Source: Variovorax sp. IB41
GTDB taxonomy: Bacteria; Pseudomonadota; Gammaproteobacteria; Burkholderiales; Burkholderiaceae_C
Reading direction: 5' to 3'
Assembly (NCBI RefSeq): GCF_016405905.1
Contig: NZ_JAEFCB010000006.1
Span: 186,001-250,000 of the forward strand
Length of the DNA stretch: 64,000 nt
Below the pieces are notes generated by a model. That model made no database searches. It saw nothing but the letters and a program-made list of their open reading frames with translations, and was not told the DNA's origin. Shown one piece after another: positions 8,484 through 16,852 of this stretch (the stretch's first letter is position 1; the number at the start of each line of letters is the position of its first letter). The position numbers and the translations under genes are program-made.

Positions 8484-9512
8484 ATGAACAAGATCCGACT
8501 CTCATCCACCGCACTGGCCGCCGCGCTCGTGCTGGGCGCCGCCGCACTGCACCTGCCGGCCAGCGCGGCCGACACCAAGGCCAGGAAGATCGCGCTGTCG
8601 AACAACTTCGCGGGCAACTCGTGGCGACAGGCCATGCTCAAGAGCTGGGACAAGGTCACCAAGGACGCGGTCGCCAAGGGCGTGGTGGCGCAGGCGCCCA
8701 GCTTCACCACCTCGGAGAACCAGGCCACCGAGCAGGCCGCGCAGATCCAGAACATGATCCTGCAAGGCTTCGACGCCATCGTGATCAATGCGGCATCGCC
8801 CACCGCCCTGAACGGCGCGGTCAAGCAGGCCTGCGACGCGGGCATCGTGGTGGTGTCGTTCGACGGCATCGTGACCGAGCCCTGCGCCTACCGCATCGCG
8901 GTGGACTTCAAGCAACTGGGCCAGATGCAGATCGACTACTTCGCCAGCCGCGGGCTCAAGGGAAACCTGCTGGAGGTGCGGGGCCTGGCGGGCGTGTTCG
9001 TGGACGACGAGATCCACCAGGGCATCACCGCGGCCGTGGCCAAGCGGCCCGAGTACAAGATCGTCGGCTCGGTGCACGGCAACTGGACGCAGACCGTGGC
9101 GCAGAAGGAGGTGTCGGCCATCCTCTCGACGCTGCCGCAGGTGACGGCGGTGGCCACGCAGGGCGGCGACGGCTACGGCGTGGCGCAGGCCTTCAAGGCC
9201 GCGGGCCGGCCCACGCCGGTGATCTTCATGGGCAACCGGCAGGACGAGCTTGCGTGGTGGAAGGAGCAGCGCGACGCCAACAAGTACCAGACCATGTCGG
9301 CCAGCATCGCGCCGGGCGCCTCGACCTTCGCCTTCTGGGTGGCGCAGCAGATCCTCTCGGGCGCCAAGGTGCCCAAGGACATGAAACTGCCGATCAGCGT
9401 GGTGACCCAAGAGACGCTGGACGATGCGGTCAAGAAGACCGAGGTCGGCAGCGTGGTGAACGTCGAGTACTCGCAGAAGGAAGTCATCGACTTCATTGCC
9501 AAGGCCAAGTAA
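8484..9512 (+). CDS. Sugar ABC transporter substrate-binding protein, ribose-type (periplasmic binding protein family 4)
   Basis: A 342-residue periplasmic protein with a signal peptide (MNKIRLSSTALAAALV, cleavage near ASA-AD). The type I binding fold shows ALSNNFAGNSWRQAMLKSW, AQIQNMILQGFDAIVINAASP, GIVVVSFDG, VRGLAGVFVDDEIHQGI, and ATQGGDGYGVAQAF. These match the RbsB/rhizopine-binding class rather than the CUT1 class. ATG 8484 has GAAGGA upstream. It is the first gene of a four-gene importer (binding protein, ATPase, two permeases) with tight spacing. The ligand is probably the free sugar whose acid enters through the TRAP system, but this is inferred from context only. Confidence 0.9.
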   Translation: MNKIRLSSTALAAALVLGAAALHLPASAADTKARKIALSNNFAGNSWRQAMLKSWDKVTKDAVAKGVVAQAPSFTTSENQATEQAAQIQNMILQGFDAIVINAASPTALNGAVKQACDAGIVVVSFDGIVTEPCAYRIAVDFKQLGQMQIDYFASRGLKGNLLEVRGLAGVFVDDEIHQGITAAVAKRPEYKIVGSVHGNWTQTVAQKEVSAILSTLPQVTAVATQGGDGYGVAQAFKAAGRPTPVIFMGNRQDELAWWKEQRDANKYQTMSASIAPGASTFAFWVAQQILSGAKVPKDMKLPISVVTQETLDDAVKKTEVGSVVNVEYSQKEVIDFIAKAK

Positions 9513-9518
9513 GCCGCG

Positions 9519-11030
9519 ATGCAAGTCTCATCGCAAGCTTTCGCGGGCTCGGTGCTGGCCGATGTCCGCGGCGCCGCGCGCGCCTTCGGCGCCGTTCAGG
9601 CGCTGCGCGGTGTCGACCTGCAACTGCGGCGCGGCGAATGCGTGGGCCTGGTCGGACACAACGGCGCGGGCAAGTCCACGCTGGTCAACATCCTGTGCGG
9701 CGCGCTGGCACCGGACCGTGGCGAGCTGCACTTTGCCGGCCGGCCGGCGGACGGCGCCGCGTGGAGCCTGCGCGAGGCGCGGCGCTGGGGGCTGCGCTGC
9801 GTGTTCCAGGAACTGTCGCTGTGCGACAACCTCACGCTCGCGGAGAACATGCGAATCGCGCAGCCGCAGTCGGCCGAGTGGGCCTGGCGCAAGCGCGCGG
9901 GCGCGCAGCTGATGGCCACGCTGGAGCGCATCTTCCCGGGCCACGGCCTGCGGCCCGACGACGTGGTGGGCGAGCTGCCGATCGGCAAGCGCCAGATCGT
10001 GGAGGTGGCGCGCGCATTCACGCCGGGCGCGCAGCCGCTCGAATTGATGATCCTGGACGAGCCGACCTCCTCGCTCGACGGGCAGGCCGCCGCGCAGCTG
10101 CTGGCCTACATCCGCAGCTTCGTGGCCGAGGGCAAGACCTGCGTGCTGATCACGCACAAGCTGCGCGAGATCTTCGCGGTGACCGACAGGCTGGTCGTGA
10201 TGCGCGACGGACAGGTGGTGCGGGCCACGCCGACCGCCGAGACCGACCGAGAGCGGCTGGTTTCGGCGATGGGGCAGGCGGTGGTCAACGACGCGCCACA
10301 GGCCGCGGCGGCTCGCACGCGCACGGGCGGCGGCCACGCGCAAACCGTGCAGGACGTGGTGCAGGTGCGGGCCTCCCCGCAGCGCGGCATCGCCCTGCGC
10401 GCGGCGCGCGGCGAGGTGATCGGCCTGGCGGGGCTGGCCGGGCACGGGCAGACCGAGATGCTGCTCGCGCTGCAGGAAACCTCGCAGCACAGGAACACGG
10501 ACGCGATGCGCGTCCAGGGCGGCACCGCGTTCGTGGCCGGCGACCGGCAGACCGACGGCGTGTTCGCGCTCTGGTCCATCGCCCGCAACATGACGGTGGG
10601 CTGGCTCGCGCAACTGCGCGCCCGCAGCCCGCTGATCGACCTGAAGCAGGAGCAGCAGCAGGCCCAGCAATGGCGCCAGCGCCTGGGCCTGGTCACGCCC
10701 GACATGGACCTGCCCATCGGCTCGCTCTCGGGCGGCAACCAGCAGAAGGTGCTGTTCGCGCGGGCGCTGGGCTCCCGGGCGCCGGTGATCTTGATGGACG
10801 ACCCGATGCGCGGCGTCGATGTCGGCACCAAGCGCGACGTGTACGCGCTCATCCGCCAGGAGGCCCGGGGCGGGCGCACCTTCGTCTGGTACACGACCGA
10901 ATTCGACGAGCTGCACCATTGCGACCGCGTCTACGTGTTCAGCAACGGGCGCGTGGTTGGCGAACTGGCCGGCGACGACATCAGCGAGGAGCGCGTGGTG
11001 GCACTTTCCTTCGAGGAGGCCGCGGCATGA
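9519..11030 (+). CDS. Sugar ABC transporter ATP-binding protein with two NBDs (RbsA/MglA type)
   Basis: A 503-residue tandem ATPase. The first domain has an intact Walker A (GHNGAGKST), a weak signature (LPIGKRQ) and Walker B ILDEPTSSLD. The second has a degenerate Walker A (GLAGHGQTE), a good signature (LSGGNQQK) and Walker B LMDDPMRGVD, where the usual catalytic Glu is Asp. This complementary degeneracy is normal for RbsA-type proteins, in which each composite site borrows from both halves. It starts six bases after the binding-protein gene and overlaps the next permease by four bases. Confidence 0.92.
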   Translation: MQVSSQAFAGSVLADVRGAARAFGAVQALRGVDLQLRRGECVGLVGHNGAGKSTLVNILCGALAPDRGELHFAGRPADGAAWSLREARRWGLRCVFQELSLCDNLTLAENMRIAQPQSAEWAWRKRAGAQLMATLERIFPGHGLRPDDVVGELPIGKRQIVEVARAFTPGAQPLELMILDEPTSSLDGQAAAQLLAYIRSFVAEGKTCVLITHKLREIFAVTDRLVVMRDGQVVRATPTAETDRERLVSAMGQAVVNDAPQAAAARTRTGGGHAQTVQDVVQVRASPQRGIALRAARGEVIGLAGLAGHGQTEMLLALQETSQHRNTDAMRVQGGTAFVAGDRQTDGVFALWSIARNMTVGWLAQLRARSPLIDLKQEQQQAQQWRQRLGLVTPDMDLPIGSLSGGNQQKVLFARALGSRAPVILMDDPMRGVDVGTKRDVYALIRQEARGGRTFVWYTTEFDELHHCDRVYVFSNGRVVGELAGDDISEERVVALSFEEAAA

Positions 11031-12019
11031 GCGCGGTTCCGGCAGTCCCCACGGTTGCCGCGGTTGCTTCGCGCAACGGCCGCCATCCCGCGCGCCGCGT
11101 GGCGATCCTGCATGCGCTGCTGCCGGCCGTGGCGCTCGCGCTGCTGCTCGCGGCGGTATTCCTGAAGCAGCCGCGCGCGATGTCCTACTTCGGCATCAAC
11201 CTGCTGCTGAACCTGGCGATCCCGGTGATGTTCGCCACGCTCGCGCAGATGATGATCCTGGCGGTGAGCGACCTGGACCTGTCCATCGGCCCGTTCGTGT
11301 CGCTGGTGGCCTGCATCGGCGCCACGCTGATGCCCGCGCAGCCGGCGCTCGCGGTGCTGGCACTGGTCGCGGCGGTGGGCGTCTATGCGTTGGCGGGCGC
11401 GGTGATCCAGGCCAGGCAACTGCCGTCCATCGTGGTCACGCTCGGGCTCTCGTTCGTGTGGCTGGGCTGCGCCGTGCTGCTGCTGCCCACGCCCGGCGGC
11501 ACGGCGCCCGAGTGGCTGCGCGCCGCGATGAGCTGGCGCACGCCGCTCCTGCCGATGCCGATCTGGATGGCCATCGCCACGGCCATCGTGGGTCACCTGC
11601 TGATCACGCGCAGCGCCTTCGGCACGCTGGTGCGCGGGCTGGGCGGCAACCCCGGCGCCATTGCGCGCGCGGGCTGGAACATGGTGCGCGTGCGCGCCGG
11701 CGTGTATGCGATCGCCGGCGTCTTCGGCGTCTGCTCGGGCCTGATGCTGGTGGGCCAGGCCACCTCGGCCGATGCCAACATCGCCTCGCGCTACACGCTG
11801 GTGGCGATCGCGGCGGCGATCCTGGGCGGCGCGGAATTCGCGGGCGGCAAGGTGGCGCCGGTGGGCGCGGTCATCGGCGCGCTCACGGTGACGCTGGCGG
11901 CCTCGTTCCTGACCTTCCTGAACATCGCGCCCGACTGGCAGGTGGGCATGCAGGGCCTGATCCTGGTGGCGGTGCTCGCGCTGCGCGCCGCCATCGACCT
12001 GCTCGGAGGCAAGCGATGA
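11027..12019 (+). CDS. Sugar ABC transporter permease (RbsC type), first of two
   Basis: A 330-residue membrane protein with eight to ten hydrophobic segments. Typical BPD_transp_2 features are MMILAVSDLDLSIGPFVSLVA near residue 80, the VVTLGLSFVWLG segment, GNPGAIARAGWNMVRVRAGVYAIAG and the C-terminal AAAILGGAEFAGGKVAPVGAVIGA loop that contacts the ATPase. It overlaps the ATPase gene and the second permease gene by four bases each (ATGA), so it is translationally coupled. Two different permeases rather than one homodimer distinguish this importer from the standard ribose system. Confidence 0.9.
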   Translation: MSAVPAVPTVAAVASRNGRHPARRVAILHALLPAVALALLLAAVFLKQPRAMSYFGINLLLNLAIPVMFATLAQMMILAVSDLDLSIGPFVSLVACIGATLMPAQPALAVLALVAAVGVYALAGAVIQARQLPSIVVTLGLSFVWLGCAVLLLPTPGGTAPEWLRAAMSWRTPLLPMPIWMAIATAIVGHLLITRSAFGTLVRGLGGNPGAIARAGWNMVRVRAGVYAIAGVFGVCSGLMLVGQATSADANIASRYTLVAIAAAILGGAEFAGGKVAPVGAVIGALTVTLAASFLTFLNIAPDWQVGMQGLILVAVLALRAAIDLLGGKR

Positions 12020-13014
12020 GCGCGGCGAACGAACGCATCGCCGCCGCTGCAGCTGCCGGCCCGGCGCCTGCCCGATGGAAGCGCCTTGCGCGCAACCGCC
12101 CGTGGCTGGGCTCGTGCGTGGCCGCAGTGCTCGCCTGGGGCGCGACGGTGTGGAGCGGGCACGGCCAGGGCTCGGGCGACCTGCTGACCGCGGCGCTGGC
12201 GTTCTCGGCCTTCACGGTGCTGGTCTCGCTCGGGCAGATGCTGGTGATCAGCGTCGGGCCGGGCAATGCGGACCTGTCGATTCCATCGACCATCGCGCTC
12301 TCGGGCGCGGCCGCGATGATCGTGATGGACGGCAGCAACGCGATGCTGGTGCCGGGCCTCTTGGCGGCGGGCGCCGTGGGCATCGGCGTGGGCCTGTTCA
12401 ACTTCGGGTTGATCCGGCTGCTGCGCATTCCGCCGATCATCGCCACGCTCGCGGCCTCGCTGATCGTGATGTCGGTGGCCATCAACGTGGGGCGCGGCTT
12501 GAAGATGAAGCCGCCCGCGCTGTTCTCGGACCTGATGGCGCAGCGCGTGGCGGGCATCCCGCTGGTGGCGATCGTGGCGCTGGCCGTCACGGTGCTGGTG
12601 GCGGTGATGCTGGAGCGCACGGTGCTCGGCCGCTCGATCGCCGCGGTGGGCCAGAACCGCCGGGCCGCTCAGCTCGCGGGCCTCCATGTGGAGCGCACGC
12701 GCCTCCTGGCCTACGTGATCTGCGCCGGCCTCGCGGGCCTGACCGGCGCGCTGATCGCGGGCTTCTCGGGCGGCAACTCGCTGGACCAGGGGCAGGAGTA
12801 CCTGCTCATGACCATCGCCGTGGTGGTCATCGGCGGCACGGCCGTGGCGGGCGGGCGGCCCAGCGTGCCGGGCATCTGGGGCGCGGCCATGTTCATGTTC
12901 CTGCTGGTGGCGCTGCTCAACGCCGTCGGCGCCGGGCCGGGGCTGCGCATGCTCTTGACCGGCGTCATCATCATCGCGGTCATCGTGCTGGCAAGCGGTC
13001 GCCCGGGCCGCTGA
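12016..13014 (+). CDS. Sugar ABC transporter permease (RbsC type), second of two
   Basis: A 332-residue permease of the same family as the preceding gene and probably its heterodimer partner. Landmarks are GQMLVISVGPGNADLSIPSTIALSG-type loop (position about 78-100), IPPIIATLAASLIVMSVAINVGRG, AVGQNRRAAQLAGL, and the glycine-rich VVVIGGTAVAGGRPSVPG loop. The N-terminus is an alanine-rich cytoplasmic extension of about 30 residues. The gene begins within the stop of the first permease, and the lactonase gene follows after 46 bases. Confidence 0.9.
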   Translation: MSAANERIAAAAAAGPAPARWKRLARNRPWLGSCVAAVLAWGATVWSGHGQGSGDLLTAALAFSAFTVLVSLGQMLVISVGPGNADLSIPSTIALSGAAAMIVMDGSNAMLVPGLLAAGAVGIGVGLFNFGLIRLLRIPPIIATLAASLIVMSVAINVGRGLKMKPPALFSDLMAQRVAGIPLVAIVALAVTVLVAVMLERTVLGRSIAAVGQNRRAAQLAGLHVERTRLLAYVICAGLAGLTGALIAGFSGGNSLDQGQEYLLMTIAVVVIGGTAVAGGRPSVPGIWGAAMFMFLLVALLNAVGAGPGLRMLLTGVIIIAVIVLASGRPGR

Positions 13015-13060
13015 AGCCGCTGCCGCCTATTGCTTTTTTGCAAGAAGAGAAACGACACCC

Positions 13061-14002
13061 ATGGCACCTCTGCAAGATCTCCCCTTCGGCTTCCTGGAAG
13101 GCACCGGCTTCGAACGGCTGGATGCGCGCTTCAACACCTGCATCCCCAGCCCCGAGCGCGTGGAGCGCCTGTGGACCGGCGCGCGCTGGTGCGAGGGACC
13201 GGTATGGTTCGGCGCGCACCGCACGCTGCTGTGGTCGGACATTCCGAACAATCGCATGCTGCGCTACGACGAGGTGAACGGCACGGTCGGCGTGTTCCGC
13301 GAACCGTCGAACAACACGAACGGCCACACGGTGGACCGCGAAGGCCGGCTCGTGAGCTGCGAGCACTTGACGCGGCGCGTGACGCGCACCGAGCACGACG
13401 GATCGGTCACCGTGCTGGCCTCGCACTGGCAGGGCAAGCGCCTGAATTCGCCGAACGACGTGGTGGTGCATTCGGACGGCGGCGTGTGGTTCACCGACCC
13501 GAGCTACGGCATCCTCTCGGACTACGAGGGCGTGCGCGCCGAGAGCGAGATCGGCGCCTGCCACGTCTACCGCATCGACCCCGCGAGCGGCGACGTCGAG
13601 CGCATGGCCGACGACTTCGTCAAGCCCAACGGCCTGGCGTTCTCGCCCGACGAATCGCTGCTCTACGTCGCCGACACCGGCGCGAGCCACCTGAAGGACG
13701 GGCCGCGCCACATGCGCCGCTTCAAGGTGGGCGCCGACGGCCGCAGCTTGAGCGGCGGCGAGGTGTTCGCCGAATGCACGAGCGGCATGTTCGACGGCTT
13801 CCGGCTCGACACCGAAGGCCGCATCTGGACCAGCGCGCTGGACGGCGTGCACGCCTACCACCCCGACGGCACGCTGCTGGGCAAGATCCTGCTGCCCGAG
13901 CGCGTGGCCAACGTCTGCTTCGGCGGACCCAAGCGCAACCGCCTTTTCATCTGCGCGACGACGTCGCTCTACGCCATCACATTGAACGCAAAGGGAGCCT
14001 GA
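13061..14002 (+). CDS. SMP-30/gluconolactonase family sugar lactonase
   Basis: A 313-residue six-bladed beta-propeller hydrolase. Visible metal and active-site regions are WCEGPVWFG (Glu ligand), NNTNGHTVDREGRL, LNSPNDVVVHSDGGVWFTDPSYG, KPNGLAFSPDESLLYVADTG and the late MFDGFRLDTEGRIWTS. Enzymes of this family open aldonolactones made by sugar 1-dehydrogenases. That step is required between a sugar dehydrogenase and the dehydratase encoded here, so the gene strengthens the case for a pathway starting from a free sugar. AAGAGAAACG upstream of ATG 13061 serves as ribosome site. Confidence 0.9.
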   Translation: MAPLQDLPFGFLEGTGFERLDARFNTCIPSPERVERLWTGARWCEGPVWFGAHRTLLWSDIPNNRMLRYDEVNGTVGVFREPSNNTNGHTVDREGRLVSCEHLTRRVTRTEHDGSVTVLASHWQGKRLNSPNDVVVHSDGGVWFTDPSYGILSDYEGVRAESEIGACHVYRIDPASGDVERMADDFVKPNGLAFSPDESLLYVADTGASHLKDGPRHMRRFKVGADGRSLSGGEVFAECTSGMFDGFRLDTEGRIWTSALDGVHAYHPDGTLLGKILLPERVANVCFGGPKRNRLFICATTSLYAITLNAKGA

Positions 14003-14005
14003 TCC

Positions 14006-15067
14006 ATGCCCAGAACACTGCCGGCCGAGGGCCTGCAAACCAACGTTGCCCGCATCCTCGAAGCCGCGGGCAGCAGCGCCGCCGAGGCGCAGCAGGTGGC
14101 CGCCAACCTCGTGCTGGCCAACCTGAGCGGGCACGACTCGCACGGCGTGGGCATGCTGCCGCGCTACATCGATGCGGTGGCCGAGGGCGGCCTCAAGCCC
14201 AACGCGGCCGTGAAGGTCAACCTGGACATCGGCACGCTGATGGGCCTCGATGGCCAGCACGGCTACGGGCAGATCGTCGGCGTGCAGGCGATGGAACTGG
14301 GCATCGCGCGGGCCAAACAACACGGCAGCTGCATCTTCACGCTCTCGCATGCGCACCACCTGGGGCGCATCGGGCACTTCGCCGAGATGGCGACGGCGCA
14401 AGGGCTGGTGGCGATGCACTTCGTCAACGTGCTGTCGCGGCCCGTCGTCGCGCCCTGGGGCGGCGGCGATGGGCGCTTCGGCACCAATCCGTGCTGCATC
14501 GGCGTACCGCTCGCGGGCGCGGAGCCCTTCGTGCTCGACTACGCGACCAGCCGCGTGGCGCAAGGAAAGATGCGCGTGGCCCACAACAAGGGCGAGCAGG
14601 TGCCCGACGGCTACCTCATCGACGAAAAAGGCGCACCGACCAACGACCCGGGCGTGGTGGTCGTGCCGCAGGGCAACGGGCTCTTCGGTGCGCTCATGAC
14701 CTTCGGCGAGCACAAGGGCTACGGCATGGCGGTGGCGTGCGAGCTGCTCGGCGGCGCGCTGACGGGCGGCGGCACCTGGCACCGCCCGGCGGACACGGCG
14801 CGCTCGGTGCTGAACGGGATGCTGACGGTGCTGATCGATCCGGTGAAGCTCGGGACGCAGAAGGCTTTCGACGAGGAGGCGCACGAGTTCATCGACTGGT
14901 TGAGGCAGAGCCCGCCGGGGCAAGGCTTCGACGCGGTGCAGATCGCGGGCGAACCGGAGCGCAAGGCGCGTGCGGCGCGCAAGCAGGACGGCATCTGGGT
15001 CGACGATGCGACGTGGGGAGAGATCGTCGCGGCCGGTGCCAAGGTGGGCGTGGCCGTCACGGCCTGA
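14006..15067 (+). CDS. Malate/L-lactate/ureidoglycolate dehydrogenase family (Ldh2) oxidoreductase
   Basis: A 353-residue NAD(P)-dependent hydroxyacid dehydrogenase of the Ldh2/MDG fold, unrelated to Rossmann lactate dehydrogenases. Signatures are ANLSGHDSHGVGMLPRYIDAV, the catalytic-histidine region TLSHAHHLGRIGHFAEMA, PWGGGDGRFGTNPCCIGVP, DYATSRVAQGKMRVA, and FGEHKGYGMAVACELLGGALTGGG. If the locus degrades a 6-deoxyhexose to pyruvate plus L-lactate, this enzyme could oxidise the lactate; for a pentose route it could act on glycolate or another 2-hydroxy acid. It starts three bases after the lactonase gene and ends the operon. Confidence 0.88.
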   Translation: MPRTLPAEGLQTNVARILEAAGSSAAEAQQVAANLVLANLSGHDSHGVGMLPRYIDAVAEGGLKPNAAVKVNLDIGTLMGLDGQHGYGQIVGVQAMELGIARAKQHGSCIFTLSHAHHLGRIGHFAEMATAQGLVAMHFVNVLSRPVVAPWGGGDGRFGTNPCCIGVPLAGAEPFVLDYATSRVAQGKMRVAHNKGEQVPDGYLIDEKGAPTNDPGVVVVPQGNGLFGALMTFGEHKGYGMAVACELLGGALTGGGTWHRPADTARSVLNGMLTVLIDPVKLGTQKAFDEEAHEFIDWLRQSPPGQGFDAVQIAGEPERKARAARKQDGIWVDDATWGEIVAAGAKVGVAVTA

Positions 15068-15078
15068 GCCCTCTTGCT

Positions 15079-15178
15079 CCTTCCCCCTCTGGGGGAAGGT
15101 TGGGATGGGGGCAGGCAGAGCGTGCCCCATGGAAGCGCCGCTTGCCCCCCACCCCTGCCCTCCCCCAGAGGGGGAGGG
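15079..15178. repeat. Inverted pair of GC-rich hairpin repeats between convergent genes
   Basis: Two perfect 9-base-pair hairpins face each other: CCTTCCCCC-TCT-GGGGGAAGG (15079-15099) and CCCTCCCCC-AGA-GGGGGAGGG (15158-15178). The flanks are also inverted copies (GGTTGGGATGGGGGCA against TGCCCCCCACCCCTGCC). The element lies between the stop of the Ldh2 gene and the stop of the convergent catalase gene. It may work as a bidirectional terminator or mRNA-end stabiliser, though no T-run is present. Confidence 0.75.
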
Positions 15179-15194
15179 TGAAAGACCGCCGACT

Positions 15195-16718
15195 TCAGCT
15201 GTTGCTGCTGTCGTGCGCCGGTTTGCCGATCTGCACGCTCACATCCTCGCCCTTGATCTTCGCCTGCACCGCCTTGATCGCCTTTTCGAGCCGTGCACCG
15301 TAGTCCGCATCGGCCTGGCGGAAATAGCTCACCGAGCGGTCGATGATGTCTTGCCGCGTGACCGCGCCCAGACCACCCGCGATGCTTTGAATCAACCGCT
15401 CCTTCGCGGCCTCGTCCATCAGGCGATAGAGATCGCCGGCCTGCGCGAAGTCGGTGTCGGCCTCGTGCTGCTGCCACTGGTGACTGCCGGTCCAGCCGTG
15501 GATCTCCAGCGGCGCGTAGACCGGCTCGTTCGTCTGCTTGGGCGCATCGCTGAAGCTGTTGGGCTCGTAGTTCGGGCCGCGTCCGCCGTTGCCGTCGCCG
15601 CGCATCGCGCCGTCGCGGCCGTAGTTCTGCGCGGTCGTGGCGTGCGGGCGGTTCACCGGCAGTTGCGTGTGGTTGATGCCCAGGCGGTAGCGCTGCGTGT
15701 CGCCGTAGCTGAAGAGGCGCCCCTGCAGCATCTTGTCGGGCGAGGGGCCGATGCCGGGCACGAAGTTGGCCGGGTTGAAGGCGGCCTGCTCGATCTCGGC
15801 GAAGTAGTTGTCGGGGTTGCGGTCGAGCGTGAGGATGCCGATGTCGATCTTCGGGTAGTCCTTGTGCGACCAGACCTTGGTGAGGTCGAAGGGGTTGAAG
15901 CGGTAGGTCTGCGCCTCGGCCACCGGCATGATCTGCACCTGCACACGCCAGCTCGGAAATTCGCCGCGCTCGATGGAGTGCAAGAGGTCCAGGTGGTGGT
16001 GATTCGGGTTCTCGCCGCCCACGCGCTGCGCCTCTTCGGCCACGAAGGTCTCGATGCCCTGGTTGGTCTTGAAGTGGTACTTGACCCAGAAGGCCTCGCC
16101 CTTCGCGTTCACCCACTGGTAGGTGTGCGAGCCGAAGCCGTCCATGTGGCGGTAGCTCTTCGGAATGCCGCGGTCGCCGAAGAGCCAGGTGAACTGGTGC
16201 GTGGCCTCGGGCGAGTGCGAGAAGAAATCCCACGCGTTGTTGGGCTCCTGCACGTGGCTGTAGGGGTCGCGCTTTTGCGAGTGGATGAAGTCGGGGAATT
16301 TCAGCGGATCGCGGATGAAGAAGATCGGCGTGTTGTTGCCCACGAGGTCGTAGTTGCCGTCTTCCGTATAGAACTTGAGCGCGAAGCCGCGCGGGTCGCG
16401 CACGGTATCGGCCGAGCCGAGCTCCAGCGCCACCGTCGAGAAGCGGGCGAGCACCTCGGTCTTCTTGCCGACCTGGCCCATGAATCTGGCCTTGGTCCAT
16501 TTCGAGACATCGGCCGTGACCTCGAAGGTGCCGAAGGCGCCCGAGCCGCGGGCATGCACCACGCGCTCAGGAATGCGCTCACGGTCGAAGCGGGCCAGTT
16601 TCTCGATGAGGTTATGGTCCTGCATCAGCACCGGACCGTTGACGCCAGCCGTCTGCGACTGCTGGTTGTTTTCGATGGGGGCACCGCTTTCGGTGGTGAG
16701 CTTGCGGGTGTCTGTCAT
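15195..16718 (-). CDS. katA: Monofunctional haem catalase
   Basis: A 507-residue small-subunit catalase that dismutates hydrogen peroxide. The distal His lies in RVVHARGSGAFG (His55 from the chosen start), the distal Asn in DLVGNNTPIFFIRDP, and the proximal haem-ligand Tyr in RLFSYGDTQRYRLG. The C-terminus is short, as expected for the clade without a flavodoxin-like domain. ATG 16718 is chosen because GAGGACAG precedes it and typical catalases begin close to here; an in-frame start 18 codons earlier lies over the promoter region. The single gene is followed by hairpin repeats and preceded by a possible OxyR-type site. Confidence 0.95.
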   Translation of the reverse strand: MTDTRKLTTESGAPIENNQQSQTAGVNGPVLMQDHNLIEKLARFDRERIPERVVHARGSGAFGTFEVTADVSKWTKARFMGQVGKKTEVLARFSTVALELGSADTVRDPRGFALKFYTEDGNYDLVGNNTPIFFIRDPLKFPDFIHSQKRDPYSHVQEPNNAWDFFSHSPEATHQFTWLFGDRGIPKSYRHMDGFGSHTYQWVNAKGEAFWVKYHFKTNQGIETFVAEEAQRVGGENPNHHHLDLLHSIERGEFPSWRVQVQIMPVAEAQTYRFNPFDLTKVWSHKDYPKIDIGILTLDRNPDNYFAEIEQAAFNPANFVPGIGPSPDKMLQGRLFSYGDTQRYRLGINHTQLPVNRPHATTAQNYGRDGAMRGDGNGGRGPNYEPNSFSDAPKQTNEPVYAPLEIHGWTGSHQWQQHEADTDFAQAGDLYRLMDEAAKERLIQSIAGGLGAVTRQDIIDRSVSYFRQADADYGARLEKAIKAVQAKIKGEDVSVQIGKPAHDSSNS

Positions 16719-16736
16719 GCGCGCTGTCCTCTGATG

Positions 16737-16765
16737 AAGTTGTCGGGGTCCATCGATTTTGTCAA
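16737..16765 (-). promoter_or_regulatory. Candidate catalase promoter (consensus -35, weak -10)
   Basis: On the minus strand a consensus TTGACA (16765-16760) is followed after 17 bases by CAACTT (16742-16737), a poor -10. The leader to ATG 16718 would be only about a dozen bases but still holds GAGGACAG. A weak -10 is common at activator-dependent promoters. Confidence 0.35.
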
Positions 16766-16783
16766 TGAACATGGCGACATGGC

Positions 16784-16820
16784 ATCAGATTCGGCTATCG
16801 TCTTGATAGAACGCGTTCGT
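16784..16820. promoter_or_regulatory. Possible OxyR-type binding site upstream of catalase
   Basis: The two inner tetramers of the OxyR pattern are exact: CTAT (16795-16798), seven bases, ATAG (16806-16809). The outer tetramers are degenerate (ATCA and TCGT), giving 11 of 16 defined positions. The site lies about 20-55 bases upstream of the candidate -35, where OxyR would contact polymerase. Confidence 0.35.
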
Positions 16821-16852
16821 AGCGCCTACGCGACCAGCGCAGCTCAAAAGGA

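Noticed and set aside
8621-12019. 1132-residue plus-strand open frame
   Set aside because: Only its last 330 residues are real (the first permease). The rest runs out of frame over the binding-protein and ATPase genes.
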